A DNA stretch of 64,000 nt, from contig NW_019091632.1 of the NCBI RefSeq assembly GCF_001949145.1, positions 441,726-505,725 on the forward strand, written 5' to 3'. Below are positions 36,931 through 50,300 of this stretch, one piece after another. The stretch's first letter is position 1, and the number at the start of each line of letters is the position of its first letter. The position numbers and the translations under genes were made by a program. The DNA comes from Acanthaster planci (Eukaryota > Echinodermata > Asteroidea > Valvatida > Acanthasteridae). The notes below the pieces were generated by a model, which did no database searches, was not told the origin of the DNA, and saw only the letters and a program-made list of their open reading frames with translations.

Positions 36931-37717
36931 CGGGTACGTCGTGTGCCTGCTAGATAGAGGGTGTCCGTCTTTAACATTATCAGTTCCAAGCTACCCTGCC
37001 CATCTACGTAATGATGTCCTATCACCAGGGGCAATTTCATGCGTGGGGGCGTTTTCCTGGGGAGGGGCAACGCACTCGTCATAGTAGCAAACTGATATTC
37101 CAGGACCATTTACAGTGGAAGAGCCCAGTTTCCTATGGTAGAGATTCAGCCTAAAACTGTATGTTAGCATCTCATGTCTTTTGATGCAAATGGCGTGCTC
37201 TCTAACTACACGCAAATCAAAAACTCCTGACCTCAGTAAAAATGAGGTTCTGTTGTGTTCTTGCTTCAATTGCATCACGCATTCTTGTTTTGCATTCGAT
37301 CGACCAATTTCAATCGCAATTCTAAGCTTTTACAGACTTCTTTGGGTTCGTGTCCCAGAAGGGGTCCTGCCTCGAAGTCATAACGGTCGCTCTCTAGACA
37401 ATCGGACTTGAAGCCCGTTAAACCCATCATAATGACTTCAAGCCGGGACAAGGGTTAAACAAATCGAGCTGTAGGTCACGGTCGGTGATAAAAATGATTC
37501 CCGAGGTAGCGTTGAACGTGGATGACGTCGCATTGCTCTGTCAACGGTATACTTGTGGAGTAAGCACGATGTAGGCAAGCGACGAGCCTATGGAGGAGGG
37601 CCACATAGGAACCATATCGTACCATTGTAAATAGGGCGGCCAGTCAGCTACATTGGCGTTTGGCATCATGAGCTAGTATACTTATTTTCCACAAAAATGT
37701 TTTAGGTGTTAAAACTT

Positions 37718-37904
37718 AAAGTTACTATGATATTGGACATTGGACATTCCCATAGGTTGGACAAAGAATGTCTGATTTTTCTCGACACAGTGGACATTCC
37801 CATATGTTTGTTCAGGGAATGGGAATGTCCAGTGTTGAGAAAAATCAGACATTCCCTGTACAAACCAATGGGAACGTCCAATGTCCAATATCAAACTAAC
37901 TTTC
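37718..37904. repeat. Long near-perfect palindrome, 187 bp
   Basis: Arms of roughly 80-85 bp (for example TGATATTGGACATTGGAC against its complement at 37875-37892) pair with about 90 percent identity around a loop near 37805-37820. GGACATTCCCAT and GAATGTCTGATTTTTCTC recur in each arm. The two strands therefore encode nearly the same peptide, an artefact of the symmetry. Confidence 0.85.
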
Positions 37905-39139
37905 ATATCTGAAGGGCGTGTGTATTAGAATATCGACGGCTGCACAGTGGTTTGTACGGGTTGATGTGGTTTGAAGGTAAGAAGGAGCAAGTGCACGTAA
38001 CGAGTGGTTTTAAATGTAAATCGCTAACTGACTGGTAGCCAGTGAAGAGAGAGAAGGACAGGTCACATGGCTAGTCTTCTCGGTGTAAGTAACCGGGCGG
38101 CACTATTTTCGAGTCGTTGTAATCTACTAATATCTTTCTGGGAGGCTGCAGAACAGAACATTAAATGAACATTAAATGAGTACACAATAAAAGTTCGCTT
38201 GTGGCACAAGTCGCTAGTAACTTATTACGCCCTTTATACTCTGGTTTAAATAACGGCACTCACGAATAGGCCTATACATGTATACAGATATCGGCATAAA
38301 TCTTCAGGAGAAGAGAAGTTTTTGATAGGTTGGAGAAAATAGCATTGCATAAAATGTAAAAGTGATTGAAATTCAAGTGGTTAAAAGTAACGCTTTACAT
38401 AAAAATTTTACAAGTTTTAAAAATGTAAACTAAATATCCAAATTTTACCCTCAATACCAAAAAACCCTAAATTGTAGACCAAATGTTTTGAAGTACACTA
38501 AATAACAAGACAAACTAGAAACACAGCCTGAAATTACTGTTTCCTCACTATAGAACACGAAATCTCTGAAATGAATATTTACATATATCATCCTGACAGT
38601 AAAATACCCTGTCGGTCAACAAATAAGCTTTTTATAGGGCCTATATATATATATATCACTTTTCTGGAAAGCCGCTTTTTTTAATCAATTTTACAATCAA
38701 CAGTGCCCCTCATTATAATAATATTAATAAAACATACTCGCAGTAATGTTTATTTTTTCCCAAAACAATTATTGTAAGATTCTGTTTTGGTACGAAATTA
38801 AAACTTGCAGTGTTTTCTACTTATACTGAAGATTTGAAATTTACTTTGAAGATAACTTGCGTTTCGGAGATATGTCTAAATTATGTCACATTACTCATTT
38901 TGTTCTGTCCAATGAAGTTTACAGTTTATTTGAAAATTTATGCAATTACCATGTTTAAATTCTAAATGATCGCGCATTATTATGATTGGGTTCTTTACCT
39001 CCTTGGTATTTCTTCGAGTTCTAAACTTGAGGAAAAAAGCTTATCTTATAAGGCCACGGTTATTTAACCGTGCAGCCTCAGAGTTTGCAGCTTCAAAGTG
39101 CAATGGGTTTGTTTTCAGAGAAAACAACTTTAACAGGAA

Positions 39140-39290
39140 TATGAAAGGGCTGTGTAGCATCGTGATCGAAATATTGACAAAAATATATACCAGTGTCCTT
39201 AATTCAAAAGCCCTGACAAAGGCACCCAAGCTCAACAATAAAATAAATTAAGAGCACTGATGGTATATATTTTTGTCAATTTTCAGTAAA
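39140..39290. mobile_element. Inverted-repeat element related to the one at 58.64 kb
   Basis: The head GAAAGGGCTGTGTAGCATCG matches GGAAGGGCTGCGTAGCACCG at 58.64 kb. The arms ATTGACAAAAATATATACC and GGTATATATTTTTGTCAAT pair across 60-70 bp containing CCTGACAAAGGCACCC. Confidence 0.6.
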
Positions 39291-39307
39291 AATTGTACAG
39301 TTTGTTT

Positions 39308-39445
39308 TATATAACGGGTTTTGCCCTTACCCAACGTACATATTAATAATAAATACTGTATGCTCAGTGCTCGTCCGAGAGCTTGCGAAAAAAAAGTCAC
39401 AAGCCTACTCGGGTGGGACTCGAACCCACGACCTCTTGCTTACAC
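39308..39445 (-). mobile_element. tRNA-derived SINE, copy C (5'-truncated)
   Basis: On the minus strand this copy reads GTCGTGGGTTCGAGTCCCAC (B box), a hairpin loop rich in T, CTCTCGGACGAGCACTGAGCA, then ACGTTGGGTAAGGGCAAAAC and GTTATATAA. It matches the 3' part of the composite at 16.5 kb, and the loss of the A-box half looks like 5' truncation on insertion. Confidence 0.75.
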
Positions 39446-41349
39446 GGTACTGATCCAATTCTGTAACATTGACCACTTTGAACCATTTTAGGCTTCTGTC
39501 TGTTTGCTGATGGAAAACTTACGCAGTTTTAACGTGAATTGCCAGAAACCTGTTTAAATCAGTAACCTCATTCAGTAAGCCTTTCCAATGATCTCAAAGG
39601 GTGCTGGTGGCGTAAACTTGGCGGTTTGATTGTTGTGGGAAATCCAATTGGACAGAATAGACGGCAAGAATAGACGGCAACAATTATTGTTTTACGTAAT
39701 CGAGATTATCTCCGCAACGCATTATCGGATTTAAATGAAGTTTTCGAGTTTATAAAGATAGCGTTTAAACCTTGGATTTACACTTAAAAACCTTAAAAAT
39801 TATAGTTATTATAATCTGACAGTTATTTGGGGAGAAATTAAATGTCACTTTGGTTAAAAAACGATGGAAATACTTCGTTCCTGGTAATGCGGAATATGCT
39901 TGAAGAAACACAGGCCTGTGACTAGGACTTTTCGGGGGAGGGGCCATCTTCAACAAAGCGAACCAAGCATAGATCTTTTGCTTTTTTTGAAAAACAGCAG
40001 GATTCATGATGTCGTACCAATTGTTTTTTGGGAGGGGGTTACAAGTAAACTCCCGAAGAAGGGATTAACTGAGGCGACCAATACCTTATCGCGACATTTT
40101 TGTGCGCAAAATGTTCAGCTATAGCTCAAAATCTTTCCTTGCCTCAAGCGCCAACCATTTGGTCGCGGGGGGGTGCGGACGCACCCTCTGCACCCCCACC
40201 CCCGTTATGGGCCTGATAACACCCATATATAAATCTGCAATCAAGAAATTTTATACTTCATATTGAAGTAATCTAAGTTTGTATAAACATTTAGAATAGG
40301 AACCATAAGGCGTTTATAGCCATCCACTGAGAAGATTCATAACCTCTTTCACTAAATATAAATTGAAAAACAAATCATAATTTCATTTTTTTCATTTGGT
40401 TGTATCACAAATACACCTAAAATCCCTCACAAATAATCTTCCCGTTTCTTACACTTGCGCGTATGTACACTTTTCATGTGTTCTGCTCATTTTTTCTGTA
40501 ACAGAGTATAATTCAAACTTAAGTCGAAAGCTCCAGCGCTTTGTTTCGTAAATGCTCAAAGTAAATATTCCGTCGCCATTTTAAATACTTGCCCCCCGCT
40601 TTTTCAACGACATGAGTCTGGATTTCTTTTCATTAGTTTGAATGCAAACTGAAACGCGAAACGAGAAAAAAAACCTGTCCCGCAGAATCAAATTGTTTCC
40701 TGCTGCTATAATCTCCAAGCGACATCAAGTCTTTCTTTGTGAGAAGTTTTGGCCTTGGTGATGTTTTTCTTTCTTCCACGACTCCCGTTGCGCGACATTC
40801 GTACATCGAACTTTCTGACTCCATCAAAAAACACATCTCTGGAAATCTGCCAAACCGGACGGAAAGAGGCGCCACGCCGCACCGCGTGTTTCTTCACATA
40901 ATTTTAAGGGGTTCAGGTCAATTGCCGACTGTGGGATCAATGTCGCGTTCAGACTTCCGTCGTTCAATATGAATGACAACACATTGCATGCCGATGAGCC
41001 TTCCTAATCAAGTTAGGCCTACCGCGCATGTTCCGGACCATTTGAACTCTGGTTCTTAGACTGAACTTCTATTGATGTTTTAAATCGCACAGTTGTTTCT
41101 GCTTTCACGTATGTAGAGTTGTAGTGGTGAAACATCTACTTCAAGAGAACCATCACTACATTCAGAAAAAATGTTTCCTTAACCAAACTAGATCCACAAA
41201 CATCAAGACAAAAACAAAATACTGTCACTTTGAAATATTCCTGCTTAAAAGTTCGTCCGTTGATTTATATCATGCCGCTCCTTGACTAGTTTCTGCTGAC
41301 GTATATCCCCCTCAAGAATATTCCCTGCACCAATGCTTCGAATTAATGC

Positions 41350-44300
41350 TCAGCAGGAATTACCCATTCCTTGCTCCGTCCCAGCCTCTTTCATGTCAGC
41401 TCCGCCCCCTTCTTCAACATCTGCGTTGTTGTCGTTAGAATCAACCTGTTTGTAGGAGACCTCCTCGTCCGTTGGTTCCCGGGCTACTCTGTAGTTCCAG
41501 CCCCGCCAATGAGGGATTCTGAATGGTTCACCGGCTGAAAAAGGAACAGAAACACAATTTTATGGGGGATGCATTTGCAAAACAGAGGGTCGGAATTTTA
41601 ACGTTATGTTTAAGTCGCTTTCCATATTTAATTAACCCCGATTTCAATATGTGTTTACATACATCCTAGGGGTTAGGGTTAAATGAAACAGTGAATCCGT
41701 TCAAGATTCAACAGTGATTTCGATCTGATGTAAAGAACTTTCACAATGAAAAAGGAGCATGCGATTCGAAAATTCAAAACTTTCTGATGGACTTAACAAA
41801 ACAAAGATAAGACAGTCAGTTACTGTCACTTTCTCGGACAGTGCTCATGCATAGGCCGACATGCACACAAATTATCAAACGCTCGTTCTAGAAGGTTCCC
41901 GCTAAAAGCATGGGCGGAGATTTCTTGTCACATGTGGGGGATGGAAGATTGACTTCTGAAATCATCTTGTGCGGAGCTTGACAAAAGCACTAGTTCAGAT
42001 TTCCACCTCAATTAGGGGGGGGGTGATAGTTCCCCAACAGGTGGGGATATATCCCCCATCCCCCTCGGTGCTCAGTTGTTGGGCAAGACACAAACCCTGG
42101 CTGTACTGTAAGAGACACCGGTAACAATTTTGACACCAACCTCCTAACTCCTCTCCTTCTTTGATTGTCTCCGGCATGTTCATCCCCAGCGTCTCGGGCA
42201 ACAGCAATGAGGTCAAAGCGGCCATGAGGGCCAGTAGCCCGAAGACAAAGAGCGGGAACGGTTCCCAAACCTCTCGTAGAACCAGCAAAGGAGGGGCAAA
42301 GATGCTCCCCAGTCGGGCACACATGGAGGAAAGACCCATGCCAATGCTCCTATATACGAGGGTAATAAGTTTGAGGCTAACCTCGAACTCTGTCTTTGCT
42401 AAAGAAGATAGGCCTACTTAACGATGTGTACAAGAAATCCAAGTCACGTCCTTTGGGGTTGATTTATGTAAGACGTCTGTTTACTTGTGCGTTTTTTGGT
42501 ATTCAAACTTAACCTCTTACGTGCAATTTTACAAGAAACCGTCAGACTTGTAACAAAGCAAAAAGCCCAGGAGCAAGTACGTTTCCGTTTAGAGCTTAAA
42601 AAGCAACAGAGAACGTCGCTCATTTTTGGGTCGGGTACCTGACTGGTGTTGGGTACATCTCCGCAGAGTAAATGTAGATCAGACAGAATGAAGCTGAGAT
42701 GCCAAACTTTCCCAACATAGCTACGGTCGTTCGTCCCGCCCCAGGTGCTGAAAGACAGAATGATCGACACTGCTTGGCACTTCGATTTATTCTCTTTCCC
42801 TTTTAATTTATAACGACTGACAAATATTTAGAATATGTAGTCATTAATCTTCGATCACTGATACGATCATCACATATACACGTACTTATGAACATGGACT
42901 TAAGTCATCAAGCAATCAACTGACTTGTTTGCAAAGTTGAAATGACTCGAGTCAGTTACTAATTGTGAACTCTCGTCACAAAATTTAGACTCGTTATAAC
43001 TCTGCTTGTTTGTGGTCGATAGGTGCGCCGATACAGGGACTAAAAGTAACTAAAACGGATCTAACCACACACCAATTTCCCGTACCGATAAAAATAGTTC
43101 CAAGGCAGGCGATTCCACCGATGAGCAGGTAGAGGCTGAGCATAATCCGCCGGCCGTATCTATCGATCAGAGGCAGTATGGAGAAACACGCCGGAATCTC
43201 CACGAGCCCTCCGATGAAGAAGGCTAAGTAGTCGTTGGACCCAAGGCTAGAGGTGCTGAGGGACAGGCCGTAGTATACGGCAGCGTTCACAAACCTGGAC
43301 ATACGAGAATGATTATTGCATGCTATAGAAATTGGGCGGGAACCTGTATGCATATATAGTTGGAGAAAGCATGACCGCGAATTGTGGTTCGACCAGTGCG
43401 CAACGCGTGACGTAGTCCCATTTGTACAACCAGACTTCGTGATACTGGTTTTGCGAAGTAATAACAGATATAATTTTGCCACCAGTGCTTAGCATTTTAT
43501 TGCTGGCCTTGAGCGCAGAAATAAAGTGGTAAACAATCTCAGAGCTATGTCTCCCTCTACCCTCTTTAAAAGCAAGTTTGTATTACAGGCCAGTGGGAAA
43601 GCGAAGCAGATTTGAGGTCACAGAAGATTTGCAGCGAAATTTCGCTCGAGTTGTAATGTGTTCTACTTTTGCGTAATACGGGCGATTCACAATAGTGCAC
43701 CTCGAAGAGTTTTCATGAGCCTGGCCAATCACGACGCGCGAAATCTGTCGACCCTTTCCAAACGCGCATTTCCAAACTCTTCGAGGCATACTCTTGTGAA
43801 TCGCCGGTATTTAAGCTGGCCTCACAAATCCGCGTTTGTGTTCTCTTTCGCATGAAGTCGTATGAACTGGCCTTTATACTTAAAAAAAAAACCAAAGTTA
43901 ATGTGCGATTTGCGGCACTGCAGCGTTGCTGCTAACACTAAGACGGATCCAGAAACCGAATAATCAGGATGGAGGCAAACGTTGGGGGGATATTGGAATT
44001 TTTTTTTCATGTAACATTTTATGACTTGTCCAAATGATGGGGTTACATTTAGTTTTTTAACGCTTTTTATCCCTTAAACAAATAATTCTGGCTCTTTTTC
44101 AGGGAGCATATCCCCCATTGCCCACATGCAGGATCTGCCCTTGTCGGTAACCCACGGGTGAAGTTTCTGCAAAGTTTTGAAGCCCATACAAAATGTTTGC
44201 ATTGTTTGTAAATAAAAGAGTACTGTTGGCGGAATTCCTGGTCAATGACATTTCGCACTCAAACTTTGCTCTCAGCCACGCGGCTTCGTCCACATTGTAA

Positions 44301-47300
44301 GGGCTAGTTCGGAATCAAACGGTTGTAGAGGATCAAAGAACGAGGAAACATAGAACAGGGTGGAATGGAACTCACCAGTTAAACATAATATTCAGGGTTC
44401 TCTTTCGCAAAATGGGTTTCCGGAAGAGATCAACGAACGAAGTCCTGCCCTGCTCCTGGTTTGTGGTATAATCCATCAAGAGAAAAATAATAAGTGATCA
44501 AGCCATCTTCCTAAATCATTCTTAAGACGCAACTGCCCACGAGAGCTGCGATTACCGACTTAAAACAGAGACCATGTGGCCGAAGGTGGTACAGCTACGC
44601 ACATGTTGAACGTCAGCAGATTATAGTCAAATAATGTCGCAGCAAGGTGCCAATCATACGCGCACTTAGAGTCTCTCCAATTCAAATTGGATATGCAGTG
44701 GACGATGCAAACTGCACGAAATGGACCTATGTACATGTACATACAAGTGCTGGTCACAATGTCACCAAGCGTGCCGCCCCCCTTCCAACCCAACTTTCCC
44801 CTAATTTTCAAGCGTCCATGTACTTCGGGACTTTCTCAAATCACCATCCCGCAGTCAGGACGCAAATGTGTAAGTCGTTAATCGTGAGGGTCGTAAAAAT
44901 GGCGGAATCTCTCATTTCCCGCCCTTTCTCTTATCCCATCCACGAACTCGCCAGGCATACATGTACCACACCTGGATGTGATCGTCGGCGCTGAAGAGCT
45001 GCTCGGGGAGCTTGGCCTTGTTGACCTTGGCTATTTTTCTGATGATAGCCTCGGCTTCCTTCACCTTTCCTTGCGTGATCAGCCAGCGGGCCGACTCCGG
45101 CACCACCCTGTCGGTGCAAATAGGGAATGCAGAAGAAGAAGTCACCTCTCGGCGAGGTGATAGAACTTTTGTGTATGAGGAATTAAGGATATTACTAAAG
45201 CGACGGAAACTGCCGAAGTCTTCCTGCAACGCAATTTGAAAGGTCCTATAGGACCAAAGAATGTGGTCTCCAGACAATTGATACCAGAATTGATGTTGAC
45301 ATTTGCGTACAATTCAGGAAAACGCATGGCCTAATGTTTGTAATGGAACACAGTGGATCACTGTCGCTGACTTATTCTTCTGAATGTTATGGCCATTATA
45401 CAACGCAGTAAGTGTAGCAAGGCTGTGAGGCAGACAAAAGACAGGACTGAAATCAGAGACTGGAATTTTACAACATGTCTCTGTCTCCTTCATTAGGCCA
45501 CGATTTACGATTCTGAGATCTACAACAAACTTACAACTTGGTATCATACGCAAGTTCAAAATAAATGCCAACAACATCCCTAATTCGTCGATGTTAGTAC
45601 AATTTGGTGTTAGGTAAAATGTTGCCTTAAGCCCGGCTCATGTGGCGCAAAATTGAGCGCAAATGTGGCGAAGGTCGCCATGGTTGAAAAAGTGGTCCTT
45701 TTTTTGCGAACTCGGGTCGCGAATTGCGTTCGCGATCCTGTTCACAGCGAGTGCGAATAAACTCCTGAATCCATACCATGGTCTCACTCCTTGCTTCATA
45801 TTTTAATCAGGTTCAGTGGGTTTTACTTACCGTATGAGGAGAAAGAAACAAACGATCGGCACCGTTCCCACAACCTGCAGCATCCTCCAGTCCCGAATAA
45901 AGTACGCCATCACAGCTAGAATCATGTAGCCGAGGGCGAAGAAGCACTCGGCTACAACCCCGATGAAGGTGCGCCACTTGGGCCCAACGAACTCGGTACC
46001 TGGCAAAAAAAAAGAAGATAAATATGGTCATTTGATTAAACTGTACTAGTGTTTGAATGCTAACCAGGGTTGAGAGTTATCAGGCTTATGGTGGAAGATC
46101 GATCAGGAGTGGTTCTGGACGGATGCCAGCTTAAAGAATTAGGGATTTATAAACTGATTTCCGACGCCCTGATTTTCAGAAGGAGGTTTTAAAAATCTCG
46201 AGAGAAAGAATAAAACACTAACAACATGTAAACAGAAAACAAAACATCCGTTGGAATGCTCCTGAAATTGAAATAGAAATGATTCGATAATTCTTAGGAT
46301 CAAATGTAAAAAGGGGGATATGGGATAGGCATAAGTTGAATGTGGAAATGTTTGCTTAATCTCAGCAAATACGAGGCACACGTTCTTGGGAGAAAGAAGG
46401 CTATTAAGAGAGAAAATGAGGACCGCAGTCCCCGTACAACTACTCCTGAGTGTCCTGGGTAGGGAGAAATCTCACCAATTACAAATGCCATGATGAAGAC
46501 CCCCATGTTGGCCACGGCGAGGAAAAAGCGTAACGCGATGAATGCGGACATGTTTGGAGCGAATACGATGGCCAAGCTGAAGATGAACTGCCCACCGAGA
46601 CACAGAAACAACGTCACCTTACGCCCGATCCTTCAGTAAATAAGAGATATTTTTCGTCGTTTGAAAAGTAAATTACATGAACGACACACAATACCAGATT
46701 ATGTATATCCACTCTCCAAATCTGAAAGAAGGACTCTATTAACAGACAACACATCTTAGAGTGACACTCTCTCCGAATCTAGATTGTTAAAGTTTGAAAA
46801 AGAAACTTCTTCGGGTGGAGACCGAGTGAAATCTCTATTCGATGATTACAATCAGAGGCTGAGATTTGCTATAGCGTCTTGTTATTATATTAGACTTTCA
46901 GCTCCATTGGTCTACTCACATACTTCGTATTCACCTTACGGCGCCTCGATCGAAGGCTAGCTTGGTTAGTAACATTAACTCACCGATCAGCAAGTAGGCC
47001 AGTTAAAACAGAACTGACAAGCACGCCTGCGAAGAAGATAGACTGGGCAACCTCTGCTATATCCTTTTTTCCACACACTAGGTCAAACTGCAAAGTCAAA
47101 CAGCCAATAAATAATGTTAATTTAAACTACCGTTCTGAGGTTAGTACATGCGCATGTCTGGTTGCAGGATTAATAATCTGACCTGACACTGTGAACTAAC
47201 TGAACACGATCTCGTTGCACGGCAACAAAGTCTTGCAGGTCTGTATATTCATGTAGGAATGCATCAAATATGGGCTATATCCTCCGGGGGTGTTGCGTTT

Positions 47301-50300
47301 CTTTTCTCGATATGTTCGAAACGAGTTCGTAATCCTTTGACACTAAAGTTCAATGTATTTTTGTATTGGAATATCATCGGTACAGGTTCAATACTCATTC
47401 CCCTGATCATACCCTTCGAACACTGTCGTGCGGTGTTGAAATAAGCTAGGCCTACGCGGCGCCAATTCTGCACAAGTACGTATGGACGGAGTTGGACGCA
47501 TGGTTGATCTATCGTACATTGTGCAGCTTTTTAAGCCTCGTAAAGTTCCGAGGCACGTAACCTCTCGGTGCGTTTTTATGCATTTAATAATATTTTTACT
47601 TTTCTTGAATAAATCGTACTCAGAATGTTGTTCATATAGTAGATGTTCATCGTCTGTGATCTTATAAAAGAGATCAGTAGAAAATTCGAAAGCTTACGTT
47701 TTTCGTCCCCCTTTGTGTGAAAACTGGAATAATAAATTTTCTTAAAAGTACCGTTTGAAATTAAACCTAAGATAAGTTGAGTAAATGTGGTCAAGGTCAA
47801 TATTCGACTATTCCATACTCTTGGAAGTTATTTGCTATCTCTAAAATGCAACATAACACTGAATGGCTGCTGCTGGTATTGGTCCCCAAATGAAAATATT
47901 CGGCAAGGAGTAAAACTAAATCTGACTCGTCCGTAGTTCTCAATCCTACAACCTTTGAAAAAAACAACAAAAACAACAACAAAAAAGCAAGCACTTAATA
48001 CAGTGTCGATAAATCCATGCTGTTAAAACAAGTGACGGTAACACAATTATGAACTCTACAATGGTAGTAAGCGTACTTGTGCTCTTAATCTACTTAGGGT
48101 AGGCCTATTATAAGAAAGCTTGGACAGTGAAGTGCCTTGTCACTTTATTTTTCTCATAAAAACATATGCAGGAGCTTTCACAACTTGAGTTTCGACTCCA
48201 ACAATTAAAATTTACCTGCTAATTTATAACTCAGTTGTATGTGTTGGTAATTACGGGACCCATGATTTGAAGTATAATTTTTCCATTCAACAAATTTGAA
48301 CCCGAAACTCTTTTATTTCGGAAAATACTGGGAAAGATTCAGTAAACTGCCACGATTGAATGATACACAGATGCAGTGAATCCCTCCCAATGTTGATGCT
48401 CGGCTGGAAACAAACTGATCCTCTCTTTGAGAAATCCCCCCTTAAGCTCTGAAACTCATCGCACCTCTATCTTTAACCTTTATCGGACCAGACGGTGACT
48501 TATGTTTTGGGGCGCTTCGCCCGGGTAGCAGGTGGTATACGGAGTCAGGTGCAAGGGTGCCTGCTTTGAGGTCATACATGTACATCAAAAATCTTGGTGG
48601 ACGCAAACAGTCAGCATCACGTACGGCAGCAAATAAAAACCCACCACACGCCAGTGCACAAACAATTCCGAGGAAGAATCAGATTTTAGGTTACAAATGC
48701 CATCATGGCAGTCTGTAAGTCAGGCTTATCAAAGCATAACCTTCGGGTCACAAGTTTCTAGGGGTCTAGGCTACTTGTGTTATATCTACAGCAGGTATCT
48801 GATTCAGTGTTTGCAGTCCTGTATCACGAAATGCTCGATGAGTTGCTACAGATTTCTGATTATTTGAAAAAAAGTGCCTGAACCACTATGGTATACAGCG
48901 CCTTATTTCATTGTTATGGTGTCCAGAGCCCAACTGTATTGTAATAACAGAGAAGCAGTTTACGGACGATCAGTGCTGCAACATAGGCCTGGATAGCTCA
49001 CAAGTACATTTTGTACGAAATACCTTGATGGTTGCAATGGCGAATGAAGATCCATTATGTTTGGAAAACAGTTGACATTCTCAATTCAAATCAGTACTAA
49101 TAAGTAGTTTGCCTAGAGGTTTCGTGAAGGTATTACCAAAATGTTGCACAACACATTGCGTGTACGGTCGGTTGACCTTCGTATTCGACTTCTATTCGCG
49201 CTCACAGCTAACAACACGCTGCTGCATGCCTTATCACATCAAGCACGTTTGCTTATTCCTCAGCTCTGGTTTTAATAATGCTAAGTGTGGCATTCAAAAT
49301 GCTCTCCGTCATAACAAAGCAACTGTTTACTGATGGATGCTTGCTTTGGGAATACAGCCCACGTTTGCTTTGTCATGTGGGGGAACAGTTATCCTGACGA
49401 CAGTATACAGCTTCAAACGTTGAAGACGGTCATCTTTTGTTTTTCGATCCCCGTGTGTCAATGAGCTGGTACCATAATGGAGTCTGGCGAAAAAAAAAAT
49501 TCGCAAAGGCCCGCGAGGTCTACCTCTAGCTTCAAAGTTGTACAAGTATAGGCCTATGGACCTACTCTGTGATAAAAACGAAATCTCAGTCTTGGAGTCT
49601 CAGTGGTATGGTCATGGGGGCTCGAAATCAACAAATATTTCAAATTAGGAGAAATGGTGATGAAGTTTCAGCGCTGATTTGGCCTGTGTTTCGTGTCAAA
49701 TTCTACAGAAGCAAAGCCGGATAGTTCATGACCATTAATCTTTGTCACAGGCCAAAGTTTCTTCTAGTAATTTCACTATAAACGTGCAATGCGTTACCGT
49801 TATGGGTGAGTCGTGGTGGGTAGATGATTATTTGGACCTATATGAACACCGCACCAACTTGGCTTGTACTCCATACCAATACCACTAGACGTCGAGACAA
49901 AGGTCTAGTTCGGGCGGCCTGTTCTTAACACGGGTTTCTTGTTTTCGCGCTCGAACAGCGGGAACACGACTCAAGAACACTGTTCTCGGAACAAGATCAC
50001 ACCACCTCCTTGTCAGGGTTTTACAGGAACTCACGGAAAAACTCATGAGATTTTGATTTTTGAACAGCTGCAAAAAGTAGAGATGGTTGCCATAGGCCAT
50101 GTAGACAATGGGAAGTTTTGCAAAATTAACATTAATTATTTTCCGTAACACAGAAATGAATGTTCCTGTTTATATAGAAAAGAATTCAGCCCATCCAAAC
50201 CTTAACTCTCGAATAACGTACATGGACGCCGCCATGTTGCAGTTGCTTGTGATAACCGGTTGTTTGTTCGCGGCGTTCGAGCGGCCAACCAACGCGCTCG

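Larger units (their letters stand above)
31710..41349. other. AP4E1 3' flank and intergenic spacer
   Basis: No conserved protein was recognised. The left part probably includes the AP4E1 3'UTR up to a poly-A signal near 33.3-33.5 kb. The rest holds a two-copy tandem repeat (34131-34356), a GC-rich open stretch (34410-34988), a possible TIR element (34983-36403), imperfect direct repeats rich in CAACGTT (36455-36930), a long palindrome (37718-37904), a short AT microsatellite near 38645, an inverted-repeat element (39140-39290) and a SINE (39308-39445). Confidence 0.6.
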
